A DNA stretch of 64,000 bases, taken from the NCBI GenBank assembly GCA_041658885.1, contig JBAZZJ010000001.1, positions 62,001-126,000 of the forward strand. Direction: 5' to 3'. The DNA comes from VMGX01 sp041658885. GTDB lineage: Bacteria > Patescibacteriota > Minisyncoccia > Phycocordibacterales > 21-14-all-36-13. Below the pieces are notes generated by a model. The model ran no database searches and was not told where the DNA came from. It was given only the letters and a program-made list of their open reading frames with translations. This document shows, piece by piece, positions 46,683 to 54,243 of the stretch (positions are counted from its first letter, which is position 1; each line of letters begins with the position of its first letter). The position numbers and the translations under genes were made by a program.

Positions 46683-46714
46683 CTATCCCCTAATTGTAGC
46701 GAATAGGGGGATAG
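46683..46714. repeat. CTATCCCCTAATTGTAGCGA palindrome, copy 4
   Basis: CTATCCCCTAATTGTAGCGA then ATAGGGGGATAG, 2 nt after the regulator's stop; may also terminate it. Confidence 0.88.
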
Positions 46715-46743
46715 TGAATGAATATAGAATAATCAAAAAGTTA

Positions 46744-47169
46744 TTATATAAAAAGTAAGACAACTGAAACTACAATAAAAAATAAATAAGGGAGAGCAAC
46801 GTGTGGTGTAATAATATTTTCCATAAATTTTTGTAAATCATGTATGGGAAGTTGTGGAGCATTTGAGTCTTTATTTATCTTTCCAGTATTAAAAAGTTCT
46901 CCCAATACGCCAGCGACTTCGTCGCGACGTTTTTTATAATTCATACGAAACGTTTTGTTCATGCTATCAAAAATCCAAAATGCTATAACCAAAACAATCC
47001 CCAACACGAGAATCGTCTTTTTATCTGTTTGTAACGCCCACCCAGAAACCGCGACCCATAAGGTAACGGCCCACGTTTTGATTGTAGTGGATAATTGATC
47101 ATATTTATCCATTTGTTGTTGGGTAAGCAATAGTTCAGTTTTTAATATATCAAATTTATTTTGGTCCAT
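46744..47169 (-). CDS. Membrane protein with coiled-coil head, unknown
   Basis: 141 residues: helical N-terminus, two membrane helices close together (about 31-47 and 51-69), a cytoplasmic region with basic residues (RMNYKKRRDEV) and a last membrane helix (about 122-141). The plan is a little like SLATT-type effector-membrane proteins, but I cannot show it. It is divergent from obg. Confidence 0.55.
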   Translation of the reverse strand: MDQNKFDILKTELLLTQQQMDKYDQLSTTIKTWAVTLWVAVSGWALQTDKKTILVLGIVLVIAFWIFDSMNKTFRMNYKKRRDEVAGVLGELFNTGKINKDSNAPQLPIHDLQKFMENIITPHVALPYLFFIVVSVVLLFI

Positions 47170-47211
47170 GTTAATATTAAGTATACTATTAAAGAGAGAT
47201 AATATTAAATT

Positions 47212-48180
47212 ATGTTTATAGATGAATTAAAAATATACGCGAAAGCCGGTGATGGTGGCGACGGCGTTGTTCGTTGGCGTCATGAGAAGGGAAGAGAATT
47301 TGCGGGTCCATCTGGCGGAGATGGAGGTTATGGTGGCAGTGTATTTGCTGTTGCTGTTCGCGACGCACAGATATTGTCTCGTTATCGCACAACAAAAGAA
47401 TTTATTGCAGAAAGGGGGCAGGATGGAATGAAAAAAAGTTTACACGGCGCTGTTGGAAAAGATTTGGAAATTTTTGTTCCAATTGGTTCTGTCATTACAA
47501 ATTTAAAAACGGGCGAAAAAATTTCTCTTTTAAAAGAAGGCGAAAAAATATTATTACTTAAAGGTGGTGCTAGTGGTCGCGGGAATGAACACTTTAAAAG
47601 TTCAACAAACAGAAGTCCTAAAGAAATTACAAATGGATGGCCTGGAGAGGAAGCTGATTTTTTTATTGAAGTTGAACTTGTTGCAGATATAGGATTAATA
47701 GGACTCCCAAACGCAGGAAAATCAAGCCTATTGAACGCAATCACTAATGCTAACGCAAAGATAGGTGCACATCCGTTTACGACCCTTGAGCCCAATCTTG
47801 GAGAATTTTTTGGGTATATTATTTCAGATATTCCGGGGCTTATTGAAGGCGCGTCAGATGGAAAAGGGCTTGGACATAAATTTTTAAAACATATTAAACG
47901 TACAAAAATGCTCGTTCATTTAATTTCTTTAGAAAATGAAGATATTGAAAGCGCATATAAAATAATAAGAAAAGAGCTTGGGCAATTTGATAAAGAACTT
48001 TTGAACAAAAAAGAAATTGTTGTTTTAACAAAAACAGATTTGATTGACGACAAAAAACAAATAGATAAAATTATTAAAAAGTTAAATAAAAAATGTCCGA
48101 TTGTTATTACGGTGTCGTTGTATGATGATAATGAAATAAAACTCCTTAGTGATTTATTTATTAGGGAATTAGCAAAATAA
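47212..48180 (+). CDS. obgE: Obg/CgtA GTPase
   Basis: Ribosome-associated GTPase for 50S maturation. 322 residues: glycine-rich Obg domain (FIDELKIYAKAGDGGDGVVRW, GPSGGDGGYGG), G domain with GLPNAGKS (G1, about 162-169), DIPGLIEGAS (G3) and TKTD (G4). It lacks a C-terminal OCT domain, the short form. Start ATG 47212. Confidence 0.95.
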   Translation: MFIDELKIYAKAGDGGDGVVRWRHEKGREFAGPSGGDGGYGGSVFAVAVRDAQILSRYRTTKEFIAERGQDGMKKSLHGAVGKDLEIFVPIGSVITNLKTGEKISLLKEGEKILLLKGGASGRGNEHFKSSTNRSPKEITNGWPGEEADFFIEVELVADIGLIGLPNAGKSSLLNAITNANAKIGAHPFTTLEPNLGEFFGYIISDIPGLIEGASDGKGLGHKFLKHIKRTKMLVHLISLENEDIESAYKIIRKELGQFDKELLNKKEIVVLTKTDLIDDKKQIDKIIKKLNKKCPIVITVSLYDDNEIKLLSDLFIRELAK

Positions 48181-48191
48181 TTTTAAATAAT

Positions 48192-48449
48192 ATGTCTACA
48201 AAAAAACAAATTATAGCGATTTTAATTTTATTCGTTTTGCTTGCGGTGATGTTTATTATCCGCGGAGAAGAAGACACGTGGATTTGTGAAGAAAACGGAT
48301 GGGTCAGACGTGGTAATCCAAATGCTTCAATGCCAACAGAACAATGTGGGAAACAAATTTTTTGCACGATGGAAGCAAAACTTTGCCCAGATGGCTCTGG
48401 TGTAGGACGAACTGGACCAAATTGTGAGTTTGCTCCATGTCCAAATTAA
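48192..48449 (+). CDS. Small membrane-anchored Cys-rich protein
   Basis: 85 residues: membrane helix (about 5-23), then an outside segment with ICEENGWVRRGNP, EQCGKQIFC and AKLCPDGSGVGRTGPNCEFAPCP, that is, seven Cys. The CPDGS-VGRTGPNCEF pattern recurs in small Patescibacteria surface proteins, as I recall; the role is unknown, perhaps a disulfide-stabilised surface module. It follows obg by 11 nt. Confidence 0.65.
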   Translation: MSTKKQIIAILILFVLLAVMFIIRGEEDTWICEENGWVRRGNPNASMPTEQCGKQIFCTMEAKLCPDGSGVGRTGPNCEFAPCPN

Positions 48450-48510
48450 AATTTATTCAAAATGTTTTTGTGATATAATTTGAAAAATTATAAATTAATC
48501 TATTAAAATT

Positions 48511-48909
48511 GTGAAAGGATTTGTAAAAAACATAGAAGAAGAAACAAAACGGAACGAAAATTTTCGTAAAGTTCTCTACACAGGTAAACATAGTCAGTTA
48601 GTTTTAATGAATTTATTGCCGGGGGAAGAAATTGGTATGGAAGTTCACGAAGACAACGACCAATTTTTTAGACTTGAAAAAGGGAAAGGCAAATGTATTA
48701 TAGATGGGAACGAATATGACATTAAAGACGATTTCGCGGTTGTTGTCCCGGCGGGTGCAAAACACAACATTATAAATACATCTGATAAAAAAAATCTTAA
48801 ATTATATACAATTTATTCTCCAGCACATCATAAGGACGGAATTGTTAGAGCAACAAAAGAAGAGGCGACGGTAAACGAGACAGAATTCGATGGAGTAATA
48901 AGTGAATAA
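48511..48909 (+). CDS. Cupin-domain protein
   Basis: 132 residues with a single cupin barrel: LLPGEEIGMEVHEDNDQFFRLEKGKGKCIIDG (first motif with His and Glu) and VVPAGAKHNIINTS (second motif with His). A metal site of the usual type is kept. The start is GTG 48511. The substrate is unknown. Confidence 0.85.
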   Translation: MKGFVKNIEEETKRNENFRKVLYTGKHSQLVLMNLLPGEEIGMEVHEDNDQFFRLEKGKGKCIIDGNEYDIKDDFAVVVPAGAKHNIINTSDKKNLKLYTIYSPAHHKDGIVRATKEEATVNETEFDGVISE

Positions 48910-49202
48910 AAGTTATCCACAGTTAGTATTTTAAAAAAAATTGAAGGTAGTATCATTTATGTTGGTGTTCGTCTTTTCATTGCTTCGGCTTTGTTGAGGC
49001 GGGCGCCATGAAGAAAGTTGCCTTCGGGTAGCTTTTTTCATTTAAAAAACTGATTATGGATAAAAATCTGGCACTACTCTTCAAAATCTCCTCAGGAGAT
49101 TTTAAAGTATGGATGAAAAAGCAACTTTGGTTGCTTTTTCATTTGCATAAAAATCTATTTCGTTTAAAATTATAATATAAAATTTATTAATAATTTAAGC
49201 CT
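48910..49202. other. Non-coding gap with hairpins
   Basis: No gene. AAGTTGCC-TTCG-GGTAGCTT with a T run at 49015-49038 is a good terminator, possibly of a short RNA beginning near 48955. Then come the AATCTGGCACTACTCTT block (49062-49081), an AAAATCTCC/GGAGATTTT hairpin (49083-49103) and ATGAAAAAGCAAC/GTTGCTTTTTCAT (49113-49142). Confidence 0.5.
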
Positions 49203-49694
49203 ATGAATAAAAAAATAAACACAAACATAGCAGTAGGAGCGGCAATCGTGATTGCCATAATTTTGTTTTTTGTTTCAAACTCTTTTACTGGTTTTAGTGG
49301 GATTAATTTCAATAATCAAGAAGAAAATATGCAAACAAATAATTTACCACAAGTTGAAGGCTTGTTAGCTAATGATATTGAGGTTGGAGATGGTTTGTCA
49401 GCAGAAGACGGGATGTTGGTAACGGTAAATTATGAAGGAACTCTTGATGATGGGACAATGTTTGATTCATCATACAAAAGGAATCAACCGTTCCAATTTA
49501 TATTGGGTTCAGGTCAAGTTATACAAGGTTGGGATTTAGGAGTGAAAGGAATGAAAGTTGGAGGAACAAGAGAATTAAAAATATCTCCAGCATTAGGATA
49601 TGGAGCTCAACAAATTGGTCCAATCCCCGCTAATTCAAATTTGAATTTCAAAGTTGAATTACTAGGGGTTGAGGAAGTTCCTAAAACAGAATAA
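49203..49694 (+). CDS. Membrane-anchored FKBP-type peptidyl-prolyl isomerase
   Basis: 163 residues: one membrane helix (about 9-25), a linker, then a single FKBP domain (about 55-158) with VTVNYEGTLDDGTMFDSSY, FILGSGQVIQGWDLGVKGMKVGG and ISPALGYGA. It would help fold exported proteins at the outer face. A hairpin terminator (GGGCTCTTTATAAAGAGAGCTC) follows at about 49717. Confidence 0.92.
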   Translation: MNKKINTNIAVGAAIVIAIILFFVSNSFTGFSGINFNNQEENMQTNNLPQVEGLLANDIEVGDGLSAEDGMLVTVNYEGTLDDGTMFDSSYKRNQPFQFILGSGQVIQGWDLGVKGMKVGGTRELKISPALGYGAQQIGPIPANSNLNFKVELLGVEEVPKTE

Positions 49695-49762
49695 TATTTT
49701 TCATTAAATAAATTACAGGGCTCTTTATAAAGAGAGCTCTGTTTGTTATATTATCAATAAAC

Positions 49763-51001
49763 ATGTTTAGGATAGAAAAAAAATTAAAAAACTCTTTAGG
49801 AAGAGCCGGAGAAATAAAAACACAACACGGAATTATTAAAACACCTGCTTTTTCTGTTGTAGGGACAAAGGCAACTGTAAAGTCATTATCGCCGGAACAA
49901 GTGAAAGATTTAGGAGCTGAAGTTATTTTAGCAAATACATATCATCTCTATTTAGAGCCGGGCGAAAAAATTATTAAATCTGCTGGAGGCTTAGGCAAGT
50001 TTATGAATTGGAGTGGTCCGACAATAACGGATTCCGGAGGTTTTCAAGTTTTTTCATTAGGTTCAGGTTTTGATTCAAAGGTTAATAAAATTGGAAGGGA
50101 AGAAAGAGAAGAAAATCTAGATAAAGATACTTCAAACTTAAAATCTTTTAAAAAAAGTCAAATAAAAATAACTGAAGACGGAGTAGAATTCAAGTCTCAC
50201 ATTGATGGAAGTTCTCATTTTTTTACACCAGAAAAGTCAATTGAAATTCAACACAATATAGGAGCTGATGTAATTTTTGCTTTTGATGAATGTACTTCAC
50301 CAAACAATTCTGAAAAATATTTAGAGGAAGCCATGAATAGAACTCACAGATGGGCAGATAGGTCTCTATTACATCATAAAAAATTAGATTCTCTTCTGCG
50401 TAAATCTGCGTCCAATCCGCGTTCATCTGCGTTATTTGGTATTGTTCAAGGTGGAAATAGTGAAAAACTTCGCAAGGAAAGTGCAAAAACAATTGGAGCG
50501 ATGGATTTTGATGGATTTGGGATAGGTGGCTCGTTTGAAAAAAAGGACATAGAAAAGTCTTTGGTCTGGGTTAATTCAATATTGCCAGATGAAAAACCGC
50601 GGCACTTACTGGGGATAGGAGAACCTGTGGATTTATTTATAGGAATAGAAAATGGAATAGATACATTTGATTGTGTATCTCCAACAAGAATTGCTAGAAA
50701 TGGTTCTCTTTATACAGAAAACGGAAGAATAAATATTTTGAATGCAAATTATAAAAATGATTTTTCAAAAATAGATGAAAATTGTGAATGTTATACATGT
50801 TCATCCCGCCATGGCGAGACAAGTTATACGAAAGCATATCTCTCACACCTTCATAGGTCAAAAGAAATTTTAGGTTCTACACTTGCTTCAATCCACAATC
50901 TCTATTTTATAGTTAATCTTGTAAAAAAAATGAGACAGACAATTTTGGACGATACCTTTTTTGAATTCAAGAAAGAATTTTTGGGGAAGTATTACGTATA
51001 A
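49763..51001 (+). CDS. tgt: tRNA-guanine transglycosylase, with two repeat-coded inserts
   Basis: Exchanges G34 for preQ1 in GUN anticodons. 412 residues, TIM barrel: ILANTYHLYLEPG, ITDSGGFQVFSLG (Asp), FGIVQGG, GIGEPVDLFIGIENGIDTFDCVSPTR (nucleophile Asp) and the zinc site CECYTC with a later His. Residues 210-223 (LLRKSASNPRSSAL) come from an ATCTGCGT repeat, and residues 347-354, inside the zinc-site loop, from a CCCGCCATGGCGAG palindrome. Both keep the frame. Confidence 0.93.
   Translation: MFRIEKKLKNSLGRAGEIKTQHGIIKTPAFSVVGTKATVKSLSPEQVKDLGAEVILANTYHLYLEPGEKIIKSAGGLGKFMNWSGPTITDSGGFQVFSLGSGFDSKVNKIGREEREENLDKDTSNLKSFKKSQIKITEDGVEFKSHIDGSSHFFTPEKSIEIQHNIGADVIFAFDECTSPNNSEKYLEEAMNRTHRWADRSLLHHKKLDSLLRKSASNPRSSALFGIVQGGNSEKLRKESAKTIGAMDFDGFGIGGSFEKKDIEKSLVWVNSILPDEKPRHLLGIGEPVDLFIGIENGIDTFDCVSPTRIARNGSLYTENGRINILNANYKNDFSKIDENCECYTCSSRHGETSYTKAYLSHLHRSKEILGSTLASIHNLYFIVNLVKKMRQTILDDTFFEFKKEFLGKYYV
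50391..50432. repeat. ATCTGCGT repeat inside tgt
   Basis: TCTGCGTAAATCTGCGT, then CCAATCCGCGTTCATCTGCG: four spaced CTGCG/CCGCG words, like the dispersed repeats of this type known from many genomes. A worn copy is near 34770. Confidence 0.75.
50805..50818. repeat. CCCGCCATGGCGAG palindrome inside tgt
   Basis: Belongs with the CCCCGCC(A)TGGCGGGG palindromes at 25601, 34751 and perhaps 63139. Confidence 0.7.
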
Positions 51002-51034
51002 AAATATTAAAAATTATTAGATTGTAAATTATTT

Positions 51035-51064
51035 AGCACCTATTTTGTATATAAAATAGGTGCT
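51035..51064. repeat. Hairpin with TTTTGTATATAAAATA core
   Basis: AGCACCTATTTT/AAAATAGGTGCT; same core as 18712-18747 with a G-C pair exchanged in the stem. A second hairpin with TCAAAACC and GGTTTTGA follows near 51088. Confidence 0.7.
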
Positions 51065-51137
51065 GGGTTCTCAAAAAATAATTGTGGATTCAAAACCTCA
51101 TTCATCGGTTTTGAATTTGGGAAATAAAAAAGCGGTC

Positions 51138-51884
51138 TTAACAAGGACCGCTTAATTTTGCTATTGCATCCACAATTTGATTTGCAGCATACAAATATTC
51201 TTCTGTCATATTTTTTTCGGTTATTTCATCACCGGAAAAAATATTCTCATTCCTTAAAATCTCTCCAAAAAATATTCTAACTTTGTATTTTCTGGATAGA
51301 ATTTTTTTGAAAGTCATGCCCTCATTTTTATCAATCCCAAATATCCATATTTGAGTAGGAATAATTTTGCATTGAATAGTGTGAGCAATAAACGAAATCC
51401 CAGTACCAGGTCTTTCCTGCGTCCTTCTTTCTTTTATTGCACCAACAGGAAAAATTATTACACTTTTTCTTTCATGCAACATTTTTATGTGTGTTCTCAA
51501 GATATTTTTGTATCCCGCAAATGTCTTGTGAACCAAAAATGATACTGGATATGCACCCCACAGCTTAAAAATTGGTCTAAGTGTTACGAGAAGAAAATTC
51601 ATAAATTTATTTTTATATGAAAGTTTTCCTTCTCCGCGGGTCATATTATATGTTGGTAACAATCTTGATAAGAATGGAAGTGCTGCTGGAATAAAAATTG
51701 GGTCTAATCCACTTGCGTGATTAGACGCAAAAATTACCCCGTATTCTTTGGGCACCTTTTTTACATTTTCTAACCCATATATTTTAAAATCAAAAAAAAT
51801 TTTTAAAATAATTCGGGTGGGTATCCATATTAAATTCTGTAAGAACAAAGGCCAAAATCTACAATATTTAACCTTATTATTCAT
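51138..51884 (-). CDS. 1-acylglycerol-3-phosphate acyltransferase-like protein
   Basis: 248 residues of the PlsC/LPLAT fold: SNHASGLDPIF (HX4D, about residues 54-64), then FPVGAIKERR in place of the usual FPEGTRS, so the Glu of motif III is Val; GISFIAHTIQCKIIP matches motif IV. A hydrophobic N-terminus (9-32) gives membrane contact. The altered motif III makes activity uncertain. It probably acts in phospholipid acylation or lipid salvage from a host. Confidence 0.8.
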   Translation of the reverse strand: MNNKVKYCRFWPLFLQNLIWIPTRIILKIFFDFKIYGLENVKKVPKEYGVIFASNHASGLDPIFIPAALPFLSRLLPTYNMTRGEGKLSYKNKFMNFLLVTLRPIFKLWGAYPVSFLVHKTFAGYKNILRTHIKMLHERKSVIIFPVGAIKERRTQERPGTGISFIAHTIQCKIIPTQIWIFGIDKNEGMTFKKILSRKYKVRIFFGEILRNENIFSGDEITEKNMTEEYLYAANQIVDAIAKLSGPC

Positions 51885-52148
51885 ATTTCAAACTCCTATT
51901 TTTTCTATTTCTGATATTAATCCTTTTCAAAATAAAAAGCAATTACTTCGATTTATATATTTTTTTTGTTATAATTAAAGCAATGAATCCCCACACTAAA
52001 ATCTTAATTTCGTTTGAAACAGATTAGTATATAAATAAGAATAAGTGGTGGATTTTGAGATAGATAAAGAAACCACAGTAGTAGAGCAAAGCTCACTACG
52101 TGGCAAGCAAATAAGGTCAATATTATTAAAATTAAGATTAGTGTAGGG
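51885..52148. other. Gap without a supported gene
   Basis: AT-rich, under 300 nt; a GTGGTGGATTTTGAG...AAACCACAG pairing near 52046-52076 is the only structure seen. It must hold the ddl promoter and that of the divergent acyltransferase. Confidence 0.4.
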
Positions 52149-53123
52149 ATGAAATCAACAACTAACGACAGAGAAATAAAAATAGGATTAGTCCGTGGTG
52201 GGCCAGACAATGAACGTATACTTTCCTTAAATACAGGAGTATCACTTCTTAAAAATATTCCCGAAAATTTTATTGTAAAAGATATTTTAGTTTCTAAAGA
52301 TTTATCTTGGAGAATAAAAGGCGAAGAACAGAAGAAAGATAGAATATTAGAGGATATTGATTTAATTATAAATTCTATACATGGGAGTTATGGCGAAGAT
52401 GGTGCCCTTCAAAAAATATTAAATAATTATTCAATTTCTTATACGGGTTCACAAGCCTTGCCATCGCTGATGAGTTTTAATAAATATTTTGCTAAAAAAA
52501 TATTTGAGAATGCCGGTATAAAAATTCCACAATATTTAATAATTAAAAACGATATAAAACCAAAAGAAACAGCGATGAATATATTTCGTGGTTTTGTAAT
52601 GCCTGTAATTATAAAACCAATTTCAGATGGTTCATCAAATGATATTTTTGTTTGTAAAAATTTTGACTCATTACTTTTGTCATTAGAAAATTTATTAAAT
52701 AAACACGAAACTCTTTTAGTTGAAGAATTTATAGAAGGTAAGCAGATTACTTGTGGGGTTATAGACGATTTCAGAAATGAAGATATTTACGAGTTAATGC
52801 CTCTTGAAATAATTTTAGACAAAGATCAAGACTATTTTGATTATTCAAAAAGAGACTCGGTTAAATATGTTTGCCCAACAAGTTTGCCTATGAGTATGAA
52901 AAAAGATGTTCAAAAAATTGCAAGCAAAGCTCATAATGTTTTAAATTTAAGACATTATTCAAGGTCTGATTTTATAGTTTCTCCTAGGCGTGGAATTTAT
53001 TTACTGGAAACAAACGCTTTACCTGATTTGTCAGAAAGCGCTCCTTTTGTTAGAGAATTAAATGAGGTTGGAGTTAGTTTATCTGATTTTATAAAACACA
53101 TATCAAATCTTGCTTTGTCGTAA
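52149..53123 (+). CDS. ddl: D-alanine-D-alanine ligase
   Basis: ATP-grasp enzyme that makes the D-Ala-D-Ala end of peptidoglycan. 324 residues: LVRGGPDNERILSLNTG, SIHGSYGEDGALQ (HGxxGEDG), GSQALPSLMSFNKYFAK, VIIKPISDGSSNDIF, LLVEEFIEGKQITCGV and LLETNALPDLSESAPF (metal-binding NxxPG-like). Ser replaces the usual Tyr or Phe close to HG. Normal length. Confidence 0.92.
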   Translation: MKSTTNDREIKIGLVRGGPDNERILSLNTGVSLLKNIPENFIVKDILVSKDLSWRIKGEEQKKDRILEDIDLIINSIHGSYGEDGALQKILNNYSISYTGSQALPSLMSFNKYFAKKIFENAGIKIPQYLIIKNDIKPKETAMNIFRGFVMPVIIKPISDGSSNDIFVCKNFDSLLLSLENLLNKHETLLVEEFIEGKQITCGVIDDFRNEDIYELMPLEIILDKDQDYFDYSKRDSVKYVCPTSLPMSMKKDVQKIASKAHNVLNLRHYSRSDFIVSPRRGIYLLETNALPDLSESAPFVRELNEVGVSLSDFIKHISNLALS

Positions 53124-53127
53124 AACA

Positions 53128-53156
53128 TTGACATTTGTATATCTGATTGTTATATT
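53128..53156 (+). promoter_or_regulatory. Promoter of the micro-operon
   Basis: TTGACA, 17-nt spacer, TATATT, 28 nt before the start codon at 53185; GAAGGAGAA ribosome site follows. Confidence 0.82.
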
Positions 53157-53184
53157 TATAGCAGACAAAAAGAAGGAGAATAAT

Positions 53185-53262
53185 ATGTTTAATATAGAAG
53201 CATTATATACTTTTGTAGGTTTTGCAGTGATTCTTTTTGCATCTTTGGGGTCATTTGGATGA
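53185..53262 (+). CDS. 25-residue membrane peptide
   Basis: ATG 53185 with AAGGAG at an ideal distance; the product starts MFNIEALYTFVGFAVILFAS and ends SLGSFG: one hydrophobic helix. The stop TGA overlaps the start of the next frame (ATGA). Strong promoter, ribosome site and terminator argue that it is expressed. It may be a small membrane regulator or a toxin-like peptide. Confidence 0.62.
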   Translation: MFNIEALYTFVGFAVILFASLGSFG

Positions 53263-53342
53263 CTCAATTTGGGAAGTTTGTTGAAGAAAATTTGTCAGGA
53301 ATCAATGATTCTCTTAAAAAGATTGCTGACAAAAAGAATTAG
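53259..53342 (+). CDS. 27-residue amphipathic peptide
   Basis: ATG 53259 overlaps the upstream stop (ATGA), the sign of translational coupling. The product starts MTQFGKFVEENLSGINDSLK and ends KIADKKN: one amphipathic helix. It is followed after 6 nt by a terminator. With the membrane peptide it forms a two-peptide operon. Confidence 0.58.
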   Translation: MTQFGKFVEENLSGINDSLKKIADKKN

Positions 53343-53348
53343 TTTAGA

Positions 53349-53379
53349 AAGCCTCTTTTGTAGTTAAAAAGAGGCTTTT
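53349..53379 (+). terminator. Terminator of the micro-operon
   Basis: AGCCTCTTTT, GTAGTTA, AAAAGAGGCT then TTTTA. Confidence 0.85.
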
Positions 53380-53464
53380 ATAATATTTTGTTTTTATAAT
53401 AAAATCGTGTAGAATAAATTCATTATGGGAGGAGATGGGATAAAATAAATTGAGTTTTAATATT

Positions 53465-53537
53465 GGGCCAGTAGCTCACCTGGTAGAGCGCCTCACTTGC
53501 ACTGAGGAGGTAGGGGGTTCGAGTCCTCTCTGGTCCA
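53465..53537 (+). tRNA. tRNA-Ala (UGC)
   Basis: GGGCCAG/CTGGTCC acceptor with a G-U third pair (the alanine identity position), A73, anticodon stem CCTCA/TGAGG with loop CTTGCAC (anticodon UGC). The encoded tail is ACA; full ACCA occurs after each later copy of the 3' end. Confidence 0.94.
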
Positions 53538-53909
53538 CAAATACAGAAGTACACAACCTAATGTTGTGTACTTCTGTATTCTAATGTGATTTGTGGGGAC
53601 TCGAATGAATTTTTGCGCCATTGGTCTGAGTAAAAATTCGCGGGCCTTGAATAAAATAATTTAGTAATGTCGCTCTGCGACTCTAAATTATTTTATGAAA
53701 AGGAGAGTCCTCTCTGGTCCACCAAACATAAAAATATACAACTTAAAGTTGTATATTTTTATATTTCATTGAGATTTGTGAGGACTCGAACGAATTTTTG
53801 CGTCACTGGTCTGAGTAAAAATTCGCGGGCCTTAAATAAAATAATTTAGTAATGTCGCTCTGAGACTCTAAGTTATTTTATGAAAAGGAGAGTCCTCTCT
53901 GGTCCACCA
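53521..53909. repeat. Tandem array ending in tRNA-Ala 3' sequence
   Basis: GAGTCCTCTCTGGTCCAC occurs at 53521 (in the tRNA), 53705 and 53890: two units of 184 and 185 bp. Each unit has a palindromic hairpin (TACAGAAGTACACAAC/GTTGTGTACTTCTGTA in unit 1; ATAAAAATATACAAC/GTTGTATATTTTTAT in unit 2), an inverted T-arm-like GGGACTCGAATGAATTTTT, AAAAATTCGCGGGCC, a long AAAATAATTTAG/CTAAATTATTTT hairpin and the tRNA 3'-end copy with ACCA. Confidence 0.95.
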
Positions 53910-54032
53910 AATTTGATTTGCCGAAGAAGTTGCCTCGCGGATTCGCCGCCACTACAATTAAGAATACCATATATGGAACTATAACTCCATATTGAGCGGT
54001 AGCGCAATAGTTGATAATATGACAATATAAAT

Positions 54033-54239
54033 ATGGCTCAAATTTCCAAAACATTAGGACAAAACATCAAGCGTATACGCTTAAAGAAGCGTATGTCGCA
54101 AGGCGACATTTGCCGAGCGATTGATATGGACAGAAGTTATATGAGTGCAATTGAAAGCGGCAAGAAAAATGTCACTATTGCGGTTTTAGAAAAGCTGGCA
54201 AGTGCGCTTGATGTTTCGGTTGATGAGTTATTGAAATAA
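54033..54239 (+). CDS. XRE-family helix-turn-helix regulator
   Basis: 68 residues, one HTH_3 domain: LGQNIKRIRLKKRMSQGDIC, AIDMDRSYMSAIESGKKN, then ASALDVSVDELLK. It resembles the XRE protein at 14871 in the last helix (LGVSVDDLMK there). It is the first gene of a four-gene operon and probably controls it. An inverted pair ATATGGAACTATA/ACTCCATAT at about 53970-53991 may be the operator. Confidence 0.88.
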   Translation: MAQISKTLGQNIKRIRLKKRMSQGDICRAIDMDRSYMSAIESGKKNVTIAVLEKLASALDVSVDELLK

Positions 54240-54243
54240 AACT

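Noticed and set aside
53521..53909. CRISPR array
   Set aside because: Only two units, no spacer variation of constant length, and the repeated ends are tRNA sequence.
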